A DNA stretch of 64,000 nucleotides from contig NZ_DASYGY010000009.1 of the NCBI RefSeq assembly GCF_035999195.1, positions 930,001 through 994,000 of the forward strand, in the 5' to 3' direction. Shown in pieces: positions 41,877 to 49,681 of the stretch. The notes beneath the pieces are model-generated. The model was not told the DNA's origin. It made no database searches and was given only the letters and a program-made list of their open reading frames with translations. A program made the position numbers and the translations under genes. This DNA comes from Pseudoxanthomonas sp. GTDB taxonomy: Bacteria; Pseudomonadota; Gammaproteobacteria; Xanthomonadales; Xanthomonadaceae. How positions within the stretch are numbered: position 1 is the first letter of the stretch; each line of letters begins with the position of its first letter.

Positions 41877-42023
41877 GGTGACTCTCCGAGTGGAATTGGA
41901 AGTAAGAGCGCGAGCTTCGTGGGCGCCTTGCTTCGATCCCGAAAACCCTTCGGAAATCATTAAGCGCCCGTCAAAGATGCGCTAAAGGATGGGAGTGAAA
42001 TCTTGCAGTCACATGTGATTTTC

Positions 42024-42041
42024 ATGACCGAAGTGTGACAG
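42024..42041 (-). promoter_or_regulatory. Pho box toward the oprP-type gene
   Basis: On the minus strand CTGTCAC-ACTT-CGGTCAT fits two 7-bp PhoB half-sites 11 bp apart. Weaker half-sites (ATCACAT, CTGCAAG) continue with the same period toward the porin. Confidence 0.75.
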
Positions 42042-42206
42042 CGCAGCAGAGGCCGCCCCTGCCGTGCGATTTCTCGGCGGCCATCCATATATATAGCTGC
42101 CGCCCCCTCGCCAACCCCTCTCCGAATGGCCACGCATGTTCCATGCGCGATGCCCGCCCCTCAAAACGGCTCAACGGCGGACATCGCGGTCGTCGCCGTC
42201 ACGGGA

Positions 42207-42246
42207 CTGTCGCAATGCCGACACCGCGCTGTCACACAAACGTCGT
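42207..42246 (+). promoter_or_regulatory. Tandem Pho-box-like half-sites before the first pstS
   Basis: Four 7-bp words start at 42207, 42218, 42229 and 42240, exactly 11 bp apart. CTGTCGC and CTGTCAC are close to the PhoB half-site; CCGACAC and ACGTCGT are weaker. Confidence 0.6.
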
Positions 42247-42307
42247 GGAATGGCCACCCAACGGGCGTGCCCGTACCTTCCACCCTGCCTTCTCCCAGGA
42301 GATTTCC

Positions 42308-43321
42308 GTGTTGAACTCGATCAAATCCCGCGTGGCGCTGCTGGCGCTCGCCTCGGCCTTCTCGGCGCAGGCCTTCGCCGCCGACGTGACCGGCGCCGGT
42401 GCGTCTTTCGTGTACCCGGTGATGACCAAGTGGTCCGCCGACTACGCCAAGGCCACCAACAACCGCGTCAACTACCAGTCGATCGGTTCGGGCGGCGGTA
42501 TCGCGCAGATCAAGGCCGGCACGGTGGACTTCGGCTCGTCCGACGCTCCGCTGAAGCCGGAAGAGCTGGCCAAGTACGGCCTGGCGCAGTTCCCGTCGGT
42601 GATCGGCGGCGTAGTGCCGGTGCTGAATGTGGCCGGCCTGAAGCCGGGCCAGCTGAAGCTGGACGGCCCCACCCTGGCCAACATCTTCCTGGGCACCATC
42701 AAGACCTGGAACGACCCGGCCATCGCCGCGCTCAACCCGGGCCTGACGCTGCCGTCGCAGCGCATCACCGTGGTCCGTCGTTCGGACGGTTCGGGCACCA
42801 CCTTCAACTTCGTCAACTACCTGTCCAAGGTCAGCCCGGAATGGAAGGCCAAGGTCGGTGAAGGCACCACCGTGCAGTGGCCGACCGGCGTGGGCGGCAA
42901 GGGCAACGAGGGCGTGGCCGCCTACGTGAAGCAGATCAAGGGCGGCATCGGCTACGTCGAACTGTCCTACGCGCTGCAGAACAAGATGTCCTACGCCAGC
43001 CTGAAGAACGCCGCCGGTGCCTACGTGCAGCCGAGCGACGAAACCTTCGCCGCCGCCGCGGCCAGCGCCGAGTGGGGCAAGTCCAAGGACTTCTACCTGG
43101 TCATGACCAACGCGCCGGGCGCGAACTCCTGGCCGATCACCGCCACCAACTTCATCCTGATGTACAAGGCGCCGAAGAAGGGCAACAAGGACGCGCGCGA
43201 CTTCTTCCGCTGGGTCTACGCCAACGGTGACGCCCAGGCCAAGTCGCTGGACTACGTGCCTCTGCCGCCCGCGCTGGTGCAGCAGATCGAGGCCTACTGG
43301 AAGGCCAACCTGAAGTACTGA
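42308..43321 (+). CDS. pstS: Phosphate-binding protein PstS, soluble periplasmic copy
   Basis: This is the high-affinity phosphate receptor of the Pst ABC transporter, 337 residues long. The signal peptide ends SAQAFAAD. The PstS fold begins VTGAGASFVYPVMTKWSADY, and phosphate-binding segments include SIGSGGGIAQIKAGTVDFGSSD and RRSDGSGTTFNFVNYLS. The start is GTG 42308 with AGGAGA upstream. A strong UUCG terminator follows, so this gene is a unit separate from the second pstS. Pho-box-like repeats lie upstream. Confidence 0.95.
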   Translation: MLNSIKSRVALLALASAFSAQAFAADVTGAGASFVYPVMTKWSADYAKATNNRVNYQSIGSGGGIAQIKAGTVDFGSSDAPLKPEELAKYGLAQFPSVIGGVVPVLNVAGLKPGQLKLDGPTLANIFLGTIKTWNDPAIAALNPGLTLPSQRITVVRRSDGSGTTFNFVNYLSKVSPEWKAKVGEGTTVQWPTGVGGKGNEGVAAYVKQIKGGIGYVELSYALQNKMSYASLKNAAGAYVQPSDETFAAAAASAEWGKSKDFYLVMTNAPGANSWPITATNFILMYKAPKKGNKDARDFFRWVYANGDAQAKSLDYVPLPPALVQQIEAYWKANLKY

Positions 43322-43390
43322 TCGTCCCCCGCCGGCACGGCGCTCTCCCCGTGCCGGCCCGATGCGGCGTTCCTCCCGCGCCACATCACC

Positions 43391-43417
43391 GGGCGGGCCT
43401 TCGGGCCCGCCCTTTTT
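43391..43417 (+). terminator. Terminator after the first pstS (UUCG tetraloop)
   Basis: The stem GGGCGGGCC/GGGCCCGCCC closes a TTCG tetraloop and is followed by TTTTTGTTT. Confidence 0.95.
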
Positions 43418-43464
43418 GTTTGGCGGGGGCGATGACAGTCGTCGCATGACAGCGCGAGACGCCC

Positions 43465-43493
43465 ATGTCATCACGCTGTAACAAAAACATCAT
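43465..43493 (+). promoter_or_regulatory. Pho box before the second pstS
   Basis: ATGTCAT-CACG-CTGTAAC (43465-43482) fits the PhoB consensus, with a third half-site ACATCAT 11 bp further on. CATAGC near 43497 is a possible -10. Confidence 0.75.
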
Positions 43494-43533
43494 TTCATAG
43501 CGTGGATCACAAACGCCCCTGTCTGGAGACCCC

Positions 43534-44628
43534 ATGCGCATCCGCACCGCCCGCCTGGCCACGCTGGCCGTGGCCACCGCTTTCTTCGCCGCTGCCTGCG
43601 GCGGCAAGACCGACGCCCCGGCCGCCGCGACCACCGGTGACGCCGCCGCCCCTGCTGCGGCCGGCGCACAGCAGATCTCCGCCGAACTGACCGGCGCCGG
43701 CGCCTCGTTCATCTATCCGCTGATGGCGCGCTGGTCGACCGACTACAACAAGGCCACCGGCGCCAAGATCAATTACCAGTCCATCGGTTCGGGCGGCGGC
43801 ATCGCGCAGATCAAGGCCGCGACCGTCGATTTCGGCTCGTCCGACAAGCCGCTGTCGTCCGAGGAACTGGCCCAGGCCGGCCTGGCGCAGTTCCCGTCCG
43901 TCATCGGCGGCGTCGTGCCGGTCATCAACGTCGAAGGCCTGCAGCCGGGCCAGCTGAAGCTCAGCGGCACGGTGCTGGCCGACATCTTCCTGCACAAGAT
44001 CACCACCTGGAACGACCCGGCCATCGCCGCGCTGAATCCGGGCGTTACCCTGCCGACCGGCAAGATCAACACGGTGCACCGCTCCGACGGCTCGGGTACC
44101 ACGTTCAACTTCGTCAACTACCTGTCCAAGGTCAGCCCCGAGTGGAAGGACAAGGTCGGCGAAGGCACCTCGGTCAACTGGCCGGGCGGCGTGGGCGGCA
44201 AGGGCAACGAAGGCGTCGCCGCCTACGTGCGCCAGCTGAAGGGCTCGATCGGGTATGTCGAGCTGGCGTATGCCGAGCAGAACAACATGTCGTACGCCTC
44301 CCTGCAGAACGCGGCCGGCCAGTTCGTCAAGCCCACGCCGGAAACCTTCGCCGCGGCCGCCGCCAGCGCCGACTGGGCCAACGCCAAGGACTTCAACCTG
44401 GTCATCACCAACGCGCCGGGCGAAACGGCGTGGCCGATCACCGCCACCAATTTCATCCTGGTCTACAAGCAGCCGAAGGATGCGGCCAAGGCCAAGCACA
44501 CGCTGGACTTCTTCAAGTGGGCCTACGAGGAGGGCCAGGCACAGGCCAACGAACTGGACTACGTGCCGCTGCCGCCGGAACTGGTGGGCCAGATCGAGCA
44601 GTACTGGAGCACCGAAATCAAGTTGTGA
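43534..44628 (+). CDS. pstS: Phosphate-binding protein PstS, lipoprotein copy
   Basis: A second PstS of 364 residues follows the first directly. It has a lipoprotein signal (FFAAAC, lipid-anchored Cys at about residue 22) and an Ala/Pro/Thr-rich linker to about residue 48, so it is probably tethered to the inner or outer membrane. The binding segments (SIGSGGGIAQIKAATVDFGSSD, HRSDGSGTTFNFVNYLS) match the first copy closely, which suggests an old tandem duplication. Its own Pho box and the pstCAB genes downstream make it the likely partner of the transporter. Confidence 0.93.
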   Translation: MRIRTARLATLAVATAFFAAACGGKTDAPAAATTGDAAAPAAAGAQQISAELTGAGASFIYPLMARWSTDYNKATGAKINYQSIGSGGGIAQIKAATVDFGSSDKPLSSEELAQAGLAQFPSVIGGVVPVINVEGLQPGQLKLSGTVLADIFLHKITTWNDPAIAALNPGVTLPTGKINTVHRSDGSGTTFNFVNYLSKVSPEWKDKVGEGTSVNWPGGVGGKGNEGVAAYVRQLKGSIGYVELAYAEQNNMSYASLQNAAGQFVKPTPETFAAAAASADWANAKDFNLVITNAPGETAWPITATNFILVYKQPKDAAKAKHTLDFFKWAYEEGQAQANELDYVPLPPELVGQIEQYWSTEIKL

Positions 44629-44641
44629 TGCAGATCGTGCG

Positions 44642-44667
44642 GCGGGCCGTCCGGAAGGGCGGCCCGC
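44642..44667 (+). other. Stable GNRA hairpin between the second pstS and pstC
   Basis: An 11-bp stem (GCGGGCCGTCC/GGGCGGCCCGC, one G-T pair) closes a GGAA tetraloop 13 bp after the pstS stop. No T-run follows, so it is more likely an mRNA-stability or partial-termination element than a full terminator. Confidence 0.65.
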
Positions 44668-44745
44668 TGTCATCACGCGGTAACCGCCTCCCCGTGCACT
44701 AGCGCCTCCCGCGTCACCCCGCCCCTTCCCCACTCCCCGGGTTGC

Positions 44746-45717
44746 ATGAACGCCACCGCCCTTCCCGCTTCCCTGACGGACGTGCGCACTGCCAAAGACG
44801 CACGCGCCGACCGGTTGTTCCGGCTGACGCTGACCGGCGCCGGCCTGTTCGTCCTGATTTCGCTGATCGCCGCCGCGCTGTCGATGCTGTGGGGCGGCCG
44901 CGAGGCCCTGCAGACCTTCGGCCTGGGCTTCTTCACCAGTACCGAATGGAATGTCGGCACGCGCGAATTCGGCGCGCTGGTGCCGGTGTTCGGCACGCTG
45001 GTCAGCGCGGGTGTCGCCATGCTGATCGCGGTGCCGGTGAGCTTCGGCATCGCGGTGTTCCTGACCGAAGTGGCGCCGGCCTGGATGCGCGGCCCGGTCG
45101 GCATGGCCATCGAGCTGCTGGCCGGCATCCCTTCGATCATCTACGGCATGTGGGGCCTGTTCGTGCTGGCGCCGCAGCTGAGCGAACACGTCTATCCGTG
45201 GATCAACGACAACCTGGGCCAGCTGCCGCTGATCGGCGCGGTGCTGTCCGGGCCGCCGCTGGGCATCGGCATGCTGACCGCCGGCCTGGTGCTGGCGATC
45301 ATGGTGATCCCGTTCGTGTCGTCGGTGATGCGCGAGGTCTTCCTGACCGTGCCGGGCCGGCTCAAGGAATCGGCCTACGCGCTGGGCTCCACCAAATGGG
45401 AAGTGGTGTGGGACGTGGTGCTGCCGTACACGCGCTCGGCGGTGATCGGCGGCGTGTTCCTCGGCCTGGGCCGCGCGCTCGGCGAAACCATGGCGGTGAC
45501 CTTCGTGATCGGCAATGCCTACGCCATCAGCGCGGCCCTGCTGGAACCGGGCACCTCCATCGCCTCTACCATCGCCAACGAGTTCGCCGAAGCCACCGAT
45601 CCGCTGCACAAGGGGTCGCTGCTGCTGCTCGGCTTCACGCTGTTCCTGCTGACCTTCATCGTGCTGGCGATCGCCCGCCTGATGCTGCGCCAACTGGCCA
45701 AGCGGGAGGGCAACTGA
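44746..45717 (+). CDS. pstC: Phosphate ABC transporter permease PstC
   Basis: PstC is one of the two membrane subunits of the Pst importer. The 323-residue protein has six hydrophobic helices, FGALVPVFGTLVSAGVAMLIAVPVSFG in the core, and the EAA-like coupling motif ESAYALGSTKWEVVWDVVLPYTRSAVIGG. Its stop overlaps the pstA start (TGATG). Confidence 0.96.
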   Translation: MNATALPASLTDVRTAKDARADRLFRLTLTGAGLFVLISLIAAALSMLWGGREALQTFGLGFFTSTEWNVGTREFGALVPVFGTLVSAGVAMLIAVPVSFGIAVFLTEVAPAWMRGPVGMAIELLAGIPSIIYGMWGLFVLAPQLSEHVYPWINDNLGQLPLIGAVLSGPPLGIGMLTAGLVLAIMVIPFVSSVMREVFLTVPGRLKESAYALGSTKWEVVWDVVLPYTRSAVIGGVFLGLGRALGETMAVTFVIGNAYAISAALLEPGTSIASTIANEFAEATDPLHKGSLLLLGFTLFLLTFIVLAIARLMLRQLAKREGN

Positions 45718-46568
45718 TGTCCGCGTCCCTGTACACCTACCGCAAGGTCAAGAACGGCGTCGCGCTGACGCTGTCGATCGCGGCCGCGATCTTCGGCCTG
45801 ATGTGGCTGGTCTGGATCCTCTGGACCACGATCACCAAGGGCATGAGCAGCCTCAACCTGGACCTGTTCACCCAGATGACGCCGCCGCCGAACGAGCCCG
45901 GTGGCCTGGCCAACGCGCTGTTCGGCAGCGTGGTGATGAGCCTGCTGGCCATCCTGCTGGGCACGCCCATCGGCGTGGCCGCCGGCACCTACCTGGCCGA
46001 GTACGCCAACAGGCACTGGCTGGGCGAGACCGTCCGCTTCGTCAACGACATCCTGCTGTCGGCGCCGTCCATCGTGCTGGGCCTCTTCATCTACACCGTG
46101 ATGGTGGCGCAGATGGGCCACTACTCGGCGTGGGCCGGTGCGGTGGCGCTGGCGTTCATCGCGCTGCCGGTGATCGTGCGCACCACCGACGAAATGCTGC
46201 GGCTGGTGCCGCAGCAGATGCGCGAGGCCGCGCTGTCGCTGGGCGTGCCGCAGTGGAAGGTCACCACGCAGGTGCTGATGCGCTCGGCGTTGCCGGGCAT
46301 CGTCACCGGTGTGCTGCTGGCGTTGGCGCGCATCAGCGGCGAGACCGCCCCGCTGCTGTTCACCGCGTTCAACAACCAGTTCTGGAGCACCGACCTCAAC
46401 CAGTCCATGGCCAATCTGCCGATGGTGATCTTCCAGTACGCGATGAGCCCCTACGACTCGTGGAACTCACTGGCCTGGGCCGGCGCCTTCCTCGTCACCG
46501 GCATGGTGCTGGTGCTCAGCCTGATCGCCCGAACCATCCTTCTTCGAAACAAGGTGACCCATGAATGA
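45717..46568 (+). CDS. pstA: Phosphate ABC transporter permease PstA
   Basis: PstA is the second Pst permease subunit, 283 residues. It has six helices, the PstA core GTPIGVAAGTYLAEYAN and the coupling motif EAALSLGVPQWKVTTQVLMRSALPGIVTG. It overlaps pstC by one base and pstB by 8 bases, so pstCAB is translationally coupled. Confidence 0.96.
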   Translation: MSASLYTYRKVKNGVALTLSIAAAIFGLMWLVWILWTTITKGMSSLNLDLFTQMTPPPNEPGGLANALFGSVVMSLLAILLGTPIGVAAGTYLAEYANRHWLGETVRFVNDILLSAPSIVLGLFIYTVMVAQMGHYSAWAGAVALAFIALPVIVRTTDEMLRLVPQQMREAALSLGVPQWKVTTQVLMRSALPGIVTGVLLALARISGETAPLLFTAFNNQFWSTDLNQSMANLPMVIFQYAMSPYDSWNSLAWAGAFLVTGMVLVLSLIARTILLRNKVTHE

Positions 46569-47379
46569 CGCCGCCCGCATCGCCGTGGTGACGCCGCAGC
46601 GCCACGACGACCCCGCCGCGAACGCCAGCGTGAAGCTGGCCGCCAGGGGCCTGGATTTCCACTACGGCGACTTCCATGCGCTGAAGAACATCAACCTGGA
46701 GATCCCGGAGAAGCGCGTCACCGCGCTGATCGGCCCCTCCGGCTGCGGCAAGTCCACCCTGCTGCGCGTGTTCAACCGCATCTACTCGCTCTACCCCAAG
46801 CTGCGCGCCACCGGCGAGGTGCTGCTGGACGGCGAGAACATCCTCGACGCCAAGTACCCGATGAACCGCCTGCGCAGCAAGGTGGGCATGGTGTTCCAGA
46901 AGCCGGTGCCGTTCCCGATGACCATCTTCGAGAACGTCGCCTACGGCATCCGCCACCACGAACGCCTGAACAAGGCCGACATGGACGTGCGCGTGGAACA
47001 GGCGCTGCGCCAGGCCGCGCTGTGGGACGAGGCCAAGGACAAGCTGAAGCAGAGCGCGCTGGGCCTGTCCGGCGGCCAGCAGCAGCGCCTGTGCATCGCG
47101 CGCGCCGTGGCGCTGCGCCCGGACGTGATCCTGCTGGACGAACCGACCTCGGCGCTGGACCCCATCTCGACCAGCAAGATCGAACAGCTGATCGAGGAAC
47201 TGAAGCACCAGTACACCATCGCCATCGTCACCCACAACATGCAGCAGGCCGCGCGCGTGTCCGACTACACCGCCTTCATGTACCTGGGCGAGCTGGTGGA
47301 GCACGACGTCACCTCGACGATCTTCTCCAACCCCGGCAAGCAGCAGACGGAAGACTACATTACGGGCAGGTTTGGCTGA
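46561..47379 (+). CDS. pstB: Phosphate ABC transporter ATPase PstB
   Basis: PstB powers the Pst importer. The 272-residue protein has Walker A GPSGCGKST, Q-loop KPVPFPM, signature LSGGQQQRL, Walker B VILLDEPTSALD and the switch His in IVTHNM. It has a slightly longer N-terminus than E. coli PstB. It ends the pstCAB coupled set; phoU follows after a repeat element. Confidence 0.97.
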   Translation: MNDAARIAVVTPQRHDDPAANASVKLAARGLDFHYGDFHALKNINLEIPEKRVTALIGPSGCGKSTLLRVFNRIYSLYPKLRATGEVLLDGENILDAKYPMNRLRSKVGMVFQKPVPFPMTIFENVAYGIRHHERLNKADMDVRVEQALRQAALWDEAKDKLKQSALGLSGGQQQRLCIARAVALRPDVILLDEPTSALDPISTSKIEQLIEELKHQYTIAIVTHNMQQAARVSDYTAFMYLGELVEHDVTSTIFSNPGKQQTEDYITGRFG

Positions 47380-47383
47380 TCGC

Positions 47384-47504
47384 CGTGATTCGTGGTGCGT
47401 GATTGGTGATTCGCAAGAGCGAGAATCCAAGCGCGGGCTTGCACCAATCACGAATCACCGATCACCCATCACGGCTTCCAACCATCACGAATCACCAATG
47501 ACGG
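47384..47504. repeat. GTGATTCGTG-type inverted repeats between pstB and phoU
   Basis: GTGATTCGTG/GTGATTGGTGATTCG words at 47384-47413 are complemented by CACGAATCACC words at 47443-47473 and again at 47482-47504. This is the same family as at 28.2 kb. The element separates phoU from pstCAB without an evident terminator. Confidence 0.75.
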
Positions 47505-47511
47505 CCTCCCC

Positions 47512-48222
47512 ATGAACATCCAACCGAACGACCATATCGTGAAGAGCTACGACGAAGAACAGCGACGCATCGTGGCGGAGATCGTGCGCATGGGCGAGAC
47601 CGCCGTGGCGCAGCTGGAAGCCGCGCTGGACGTGGTCGAGCGTCGCGACGACAAGGCGGCCCAGCGCATCATCGCCAACGACGAGGCCATCGACGCCATC
47701 GAGCACCAGGTCAGCCATGACGTGATGCACCTGGCGCTGCGTGGCCCGATGGCGCGCGACCTGCGCGAAATCCTCGCCGGCCTGCGCATCCCGGCCGACA
47801 TCGAGCGTATCGGCGACTATGCCGCCAATGTCGCCAAGCGTTCGATCGCCCTCAATGTCTCACCGCCGATGCCGCAGATCACCGGCCTGCGCGCGCTGGG
47901 CAAACTGGCGGCCCGCCAGGTGCGCGACGTGCTGGTCGCCTACCAGAACGGCGACGCCGAGCAGGCGGTGCAGGTGCGCGAGCGCGACGCCGAACTGGAC
48001 GCACACTACACCGCGCTGTTCCGCGAGCTGCTGACCTACATGATGGAAGACCCGCGCAACATCACGCCCTGCACGCACCTGCTGTTCATGGCCAAGAACC
48101 TGGAGCGCATTGGCGACCACGCCACCAACATCGCCGAGAACATCTGGTTCCTGGTGCACGGCGAACAGCCGCTGCCGCCGCGCGACAAGCGCGACGAGAC
48201 CAGCACCACCGGCGTGGTCTGA
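47512..48222 (+). CDS. phoU: Phosphate signalling regulator PhoU
   Basis: PhoU couples the state of the Pst transporter to the PhoR kinase and keeps the Pho regulon off when phosphate is plentiful. The 236-residue all-helical protein has the two PhoU repeats with metal-site motifs (ANDEAIDAIEHQV; DIERIGDYAANVAKR; NLERIGDHATNIAE). It is the last gene of the pst locus, ended by a long hairpin. Confidence 0.95.
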   Translation: MNIQPNDHIVKSYDEEQRRIVAEIVRMGETAVAQLEAALDVVERRDDKAAQRIIANDEAIDAIEHQVSHDVMHLALRGPMARDLREILAGLRIPADIERIGDYAANVAKRSIALNVSPPMPQITGLRALGKLAARQVRDVLVAYQNGDAEQAVQVRERDAELDAHYTALFRELLTYMMEDPRNITPCTHLLFMAKNLERIGDHATNIAENIWFLVHGEQPLPPRDKRDETSTTGVV

Positions 48223-48249
48223 ACGGCGCTTCTTCCGCACCGCAACACC

Positions 48250-48281
48250 GCCTGCGCCCCGCTCCCACGCGGGGCGCAGGC
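48250..48281 (+). terminator. Hairpin terminator after phoU
   Basis: A perfect 13-bp stem (GCCTGCGCCCCGC/GCGGGGCGCAGGC) with a 6-nt loop, followed by a weak GTTTCC. Confidence 0.7.
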
Positions 48282-48376
48282 GTTTCCGGACCTGCATACG
48301 ACCGGCTAACGGACTGCGTCTACACTGTCGCCACTTCCCGTGCGGCCCCCGCCGCACCTCACTGGAGAGCATGACG

Positions 48377-48775
48377 ATGTCCAAGACCAACAAGCCCGCC
48401 GCAGTCGCCATCGCCCTGGCCGGCGGCCTCGCCCTGACCGGTTCCGCGTTCGCGATGGAGCCGCTGGCGCAGGGTTACCTGCTGGCGGCCGGCGAAACCG
48501 CCAAGGCCGGCGAGGGCAAGTGCGGCGAAGGCAAGTGCGGCATGGCCAAGGCCGATGCCGACAAGGACGGCAAGGTCTCACAGGCCGAGTTCACCGCCGC
48601 CCATCCCGACAAGGCGGCGAAGTTCGCCGAGATCGACACCAACAAGGACGGCTTCATCGACGCCGCCGAGCACAAGGCGCACGCCGGCACCAAGGGCGCC
48701 GAGGGCAAGTGCGGTGAAGGCAAGTGTGGCGAAGGCAAGTGCGGCGGCGCCAAGAAGACCGGCGACACCAAGTAA
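48377..48775 (+). CDS. HvfA/bufferin-type RiPP precursor with EGKCG motifs and two EF-hand loops
   Basis: A 132-residue secreted precursor peptide. A signal peptide ends GSAFA at residue 26. Five EGKCG motifs put Cys at 49, 54, 112, 117 and 122, split into an N-terminal pair and a C-terminal triplet. Between them lie two canonical EF-hand loops, D60-E71 (DADKDGKVSQAE) and D87-E98 (DTNKDGFIDAAE). In this family a DUF692 enzyme converts EGKCG cysteines into copper-binding groups (established for related systems); calcium binding by the centre is inference. The start is ATG 48377, spaced well from GGAG; an ATG 6 bases upstream is too close. The hvfB- and hvfC-like genes follow. Confidence 0.88.
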   Translation: MSKTNKPAAVAIALAGGLALTGSAFAMEPLAQGYLLAAGETAKAGEGKCGEGKCGMAKADADKDGKVSQAEFTAAHPDKAAKFAEIDTNKDGFIDAAEHKAHAGTKGAEGKCGEGKCGEGKCGGAKKTGDTK

Positions 48776-48786
48776 GCACGACGTCC

Positions 48787-48815
48787 GCGGATCCCGGCAC
48801 CGTGCCGGGATCCGC
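48787..48815 (+). other. Strong hairpin between precursor and modification genes
   Basis: A perfect 13-bp stem, GCGGATCCCGGCA with TGCCGGGATCCGC and a 3-nt loop, lies 11 bp before the DUF692 gene start. No T-run follows. It probably gives partial termination or protects the precursor mRNA, so precursor exceeds enzyme. The next gene has no visible Shine-Dalgarno. Confidence 0.7.
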
Positions 48816-48826
48816 ATCCTGCGCCC

Positions 48827-49681
48827 ATGACAACGTCCCTGCCCTCCGCCTCGGCCGGTCTCGGCCTGCGACGCGCCCTGCTCGATGACCTGCTGGACGC
48901 CCCGGCGGGCGCCTTCGACTTCCTCGAGTGCGCACCGGACAACTGGATCGGCGTGGGCGGCCGCCATGGCGAAGCACTGCATGCGCTGTCGTCCCGCCAC
49001 CCGATCACCTGCCATGGCCTGTCGCTGTCGCTGGGCGGCGTGACGCCGCTGGACGACACCTTCCTCGCCCGCACCCGGCGCTTCCTCGACCGGTACAACG
49101 TGTCGCTCTACAGCGAACACCTCAGCTACTGCACCGACGACGGCCATCTGTACGACCTGATGCCGATCCCGTTCACCGAGGAGGCCGTGCACCACGTCGC
49201 CGCGCGCATCCGCCAGGCACAGGACGCGCTGGGCCGGCGGATCGCGGTGGAGAACGTCTCCTACTACGCCGCCCCGTACCAGGCGATGGACGAAGCCGAC
49301 TTCGTCACCGCCGTGCTGGAGGAAGCCGACTGCGACCTGCTGCTGGACGTCAACAACATCTTCGTCAACGCGATTAACCACGGCTACGACGCACGCGCCT
49401 TCCTCGAGCGGATGCCGTCGGCGCGGATCGCGTCTTACCACATCGCCGGCCATTACGACGAATCCGACGACCTGAAGGTCGATACGCATGGCGCGCCGGT
49501 GAGGGACGACGTGTGGTCGCTTCTGTCGCAGGCCTATGCCACGCATGGCGTGCGTCCCACGCTGCTGGAGCGCGATTTCAACTTCCCGCCACTGGCCGAC
49601 CTGTGCGCCGAACTGCAGCGCATCCGCCAGCTGCAGGCGGTGCACCACGCAGATGCCGCAGCGCAGGCCGCGCGTGGCTGA
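48827..49681 (+). CDS. DUF692 multinuclear non-heme iron oxidative enzyme (HvfB/BufB type)
   Basis: The 284-residue TIM-barrel protein belongs to the MNIO family (MbnB, BufB, HvfB), which modifies Cys residues of RiPP precursors with iron and oxygen. Likely metal ligands and family motifs appear in CHGLSLSLGG, LYSEHLSY, AVENVSYY, LLLDVNNIFVNAINHG, YHIAGHYDES and LLERDFNFP. Its position between an EGKCG precursor and a DUF2063 gene assigns the substrate. The neighbour hvfC overlaps its end by 8 bases. Confidence 0.92.
   Translation: MTTSLPSASAGLGLRRALLDDLLDAPAGAFDFLECAPDNWIGVGGRHGEALHALSSRHPITCHGLSLSLGGVTPLDDTFLARTRRFLDRYNVSLYSEHLSYCTDDGHLYDLMPIPFTEEAVHHVAARIRQAQDALGRRIAVENVSYYAAPYQAMDEADFVTAVLEEADCDLLLDVNNIFVNAINHGYDARAFLERMPSARIASYHIAGHYDESDDLKVDTHGAPVRDDVWSLLSQAYATHGVRPTLLERDFNFPPLADLCAELQRIRQLQAVHHADAAAQAARG

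Noticed and set aside
43431..43452. Two CTGTCAT words on the minus strand before the second pstS as another Pho box
   Set aside because: They are 14 bp apart rather than 11 and face the wrong way for pstS, so a functional PhoB dimer site is unlikely.
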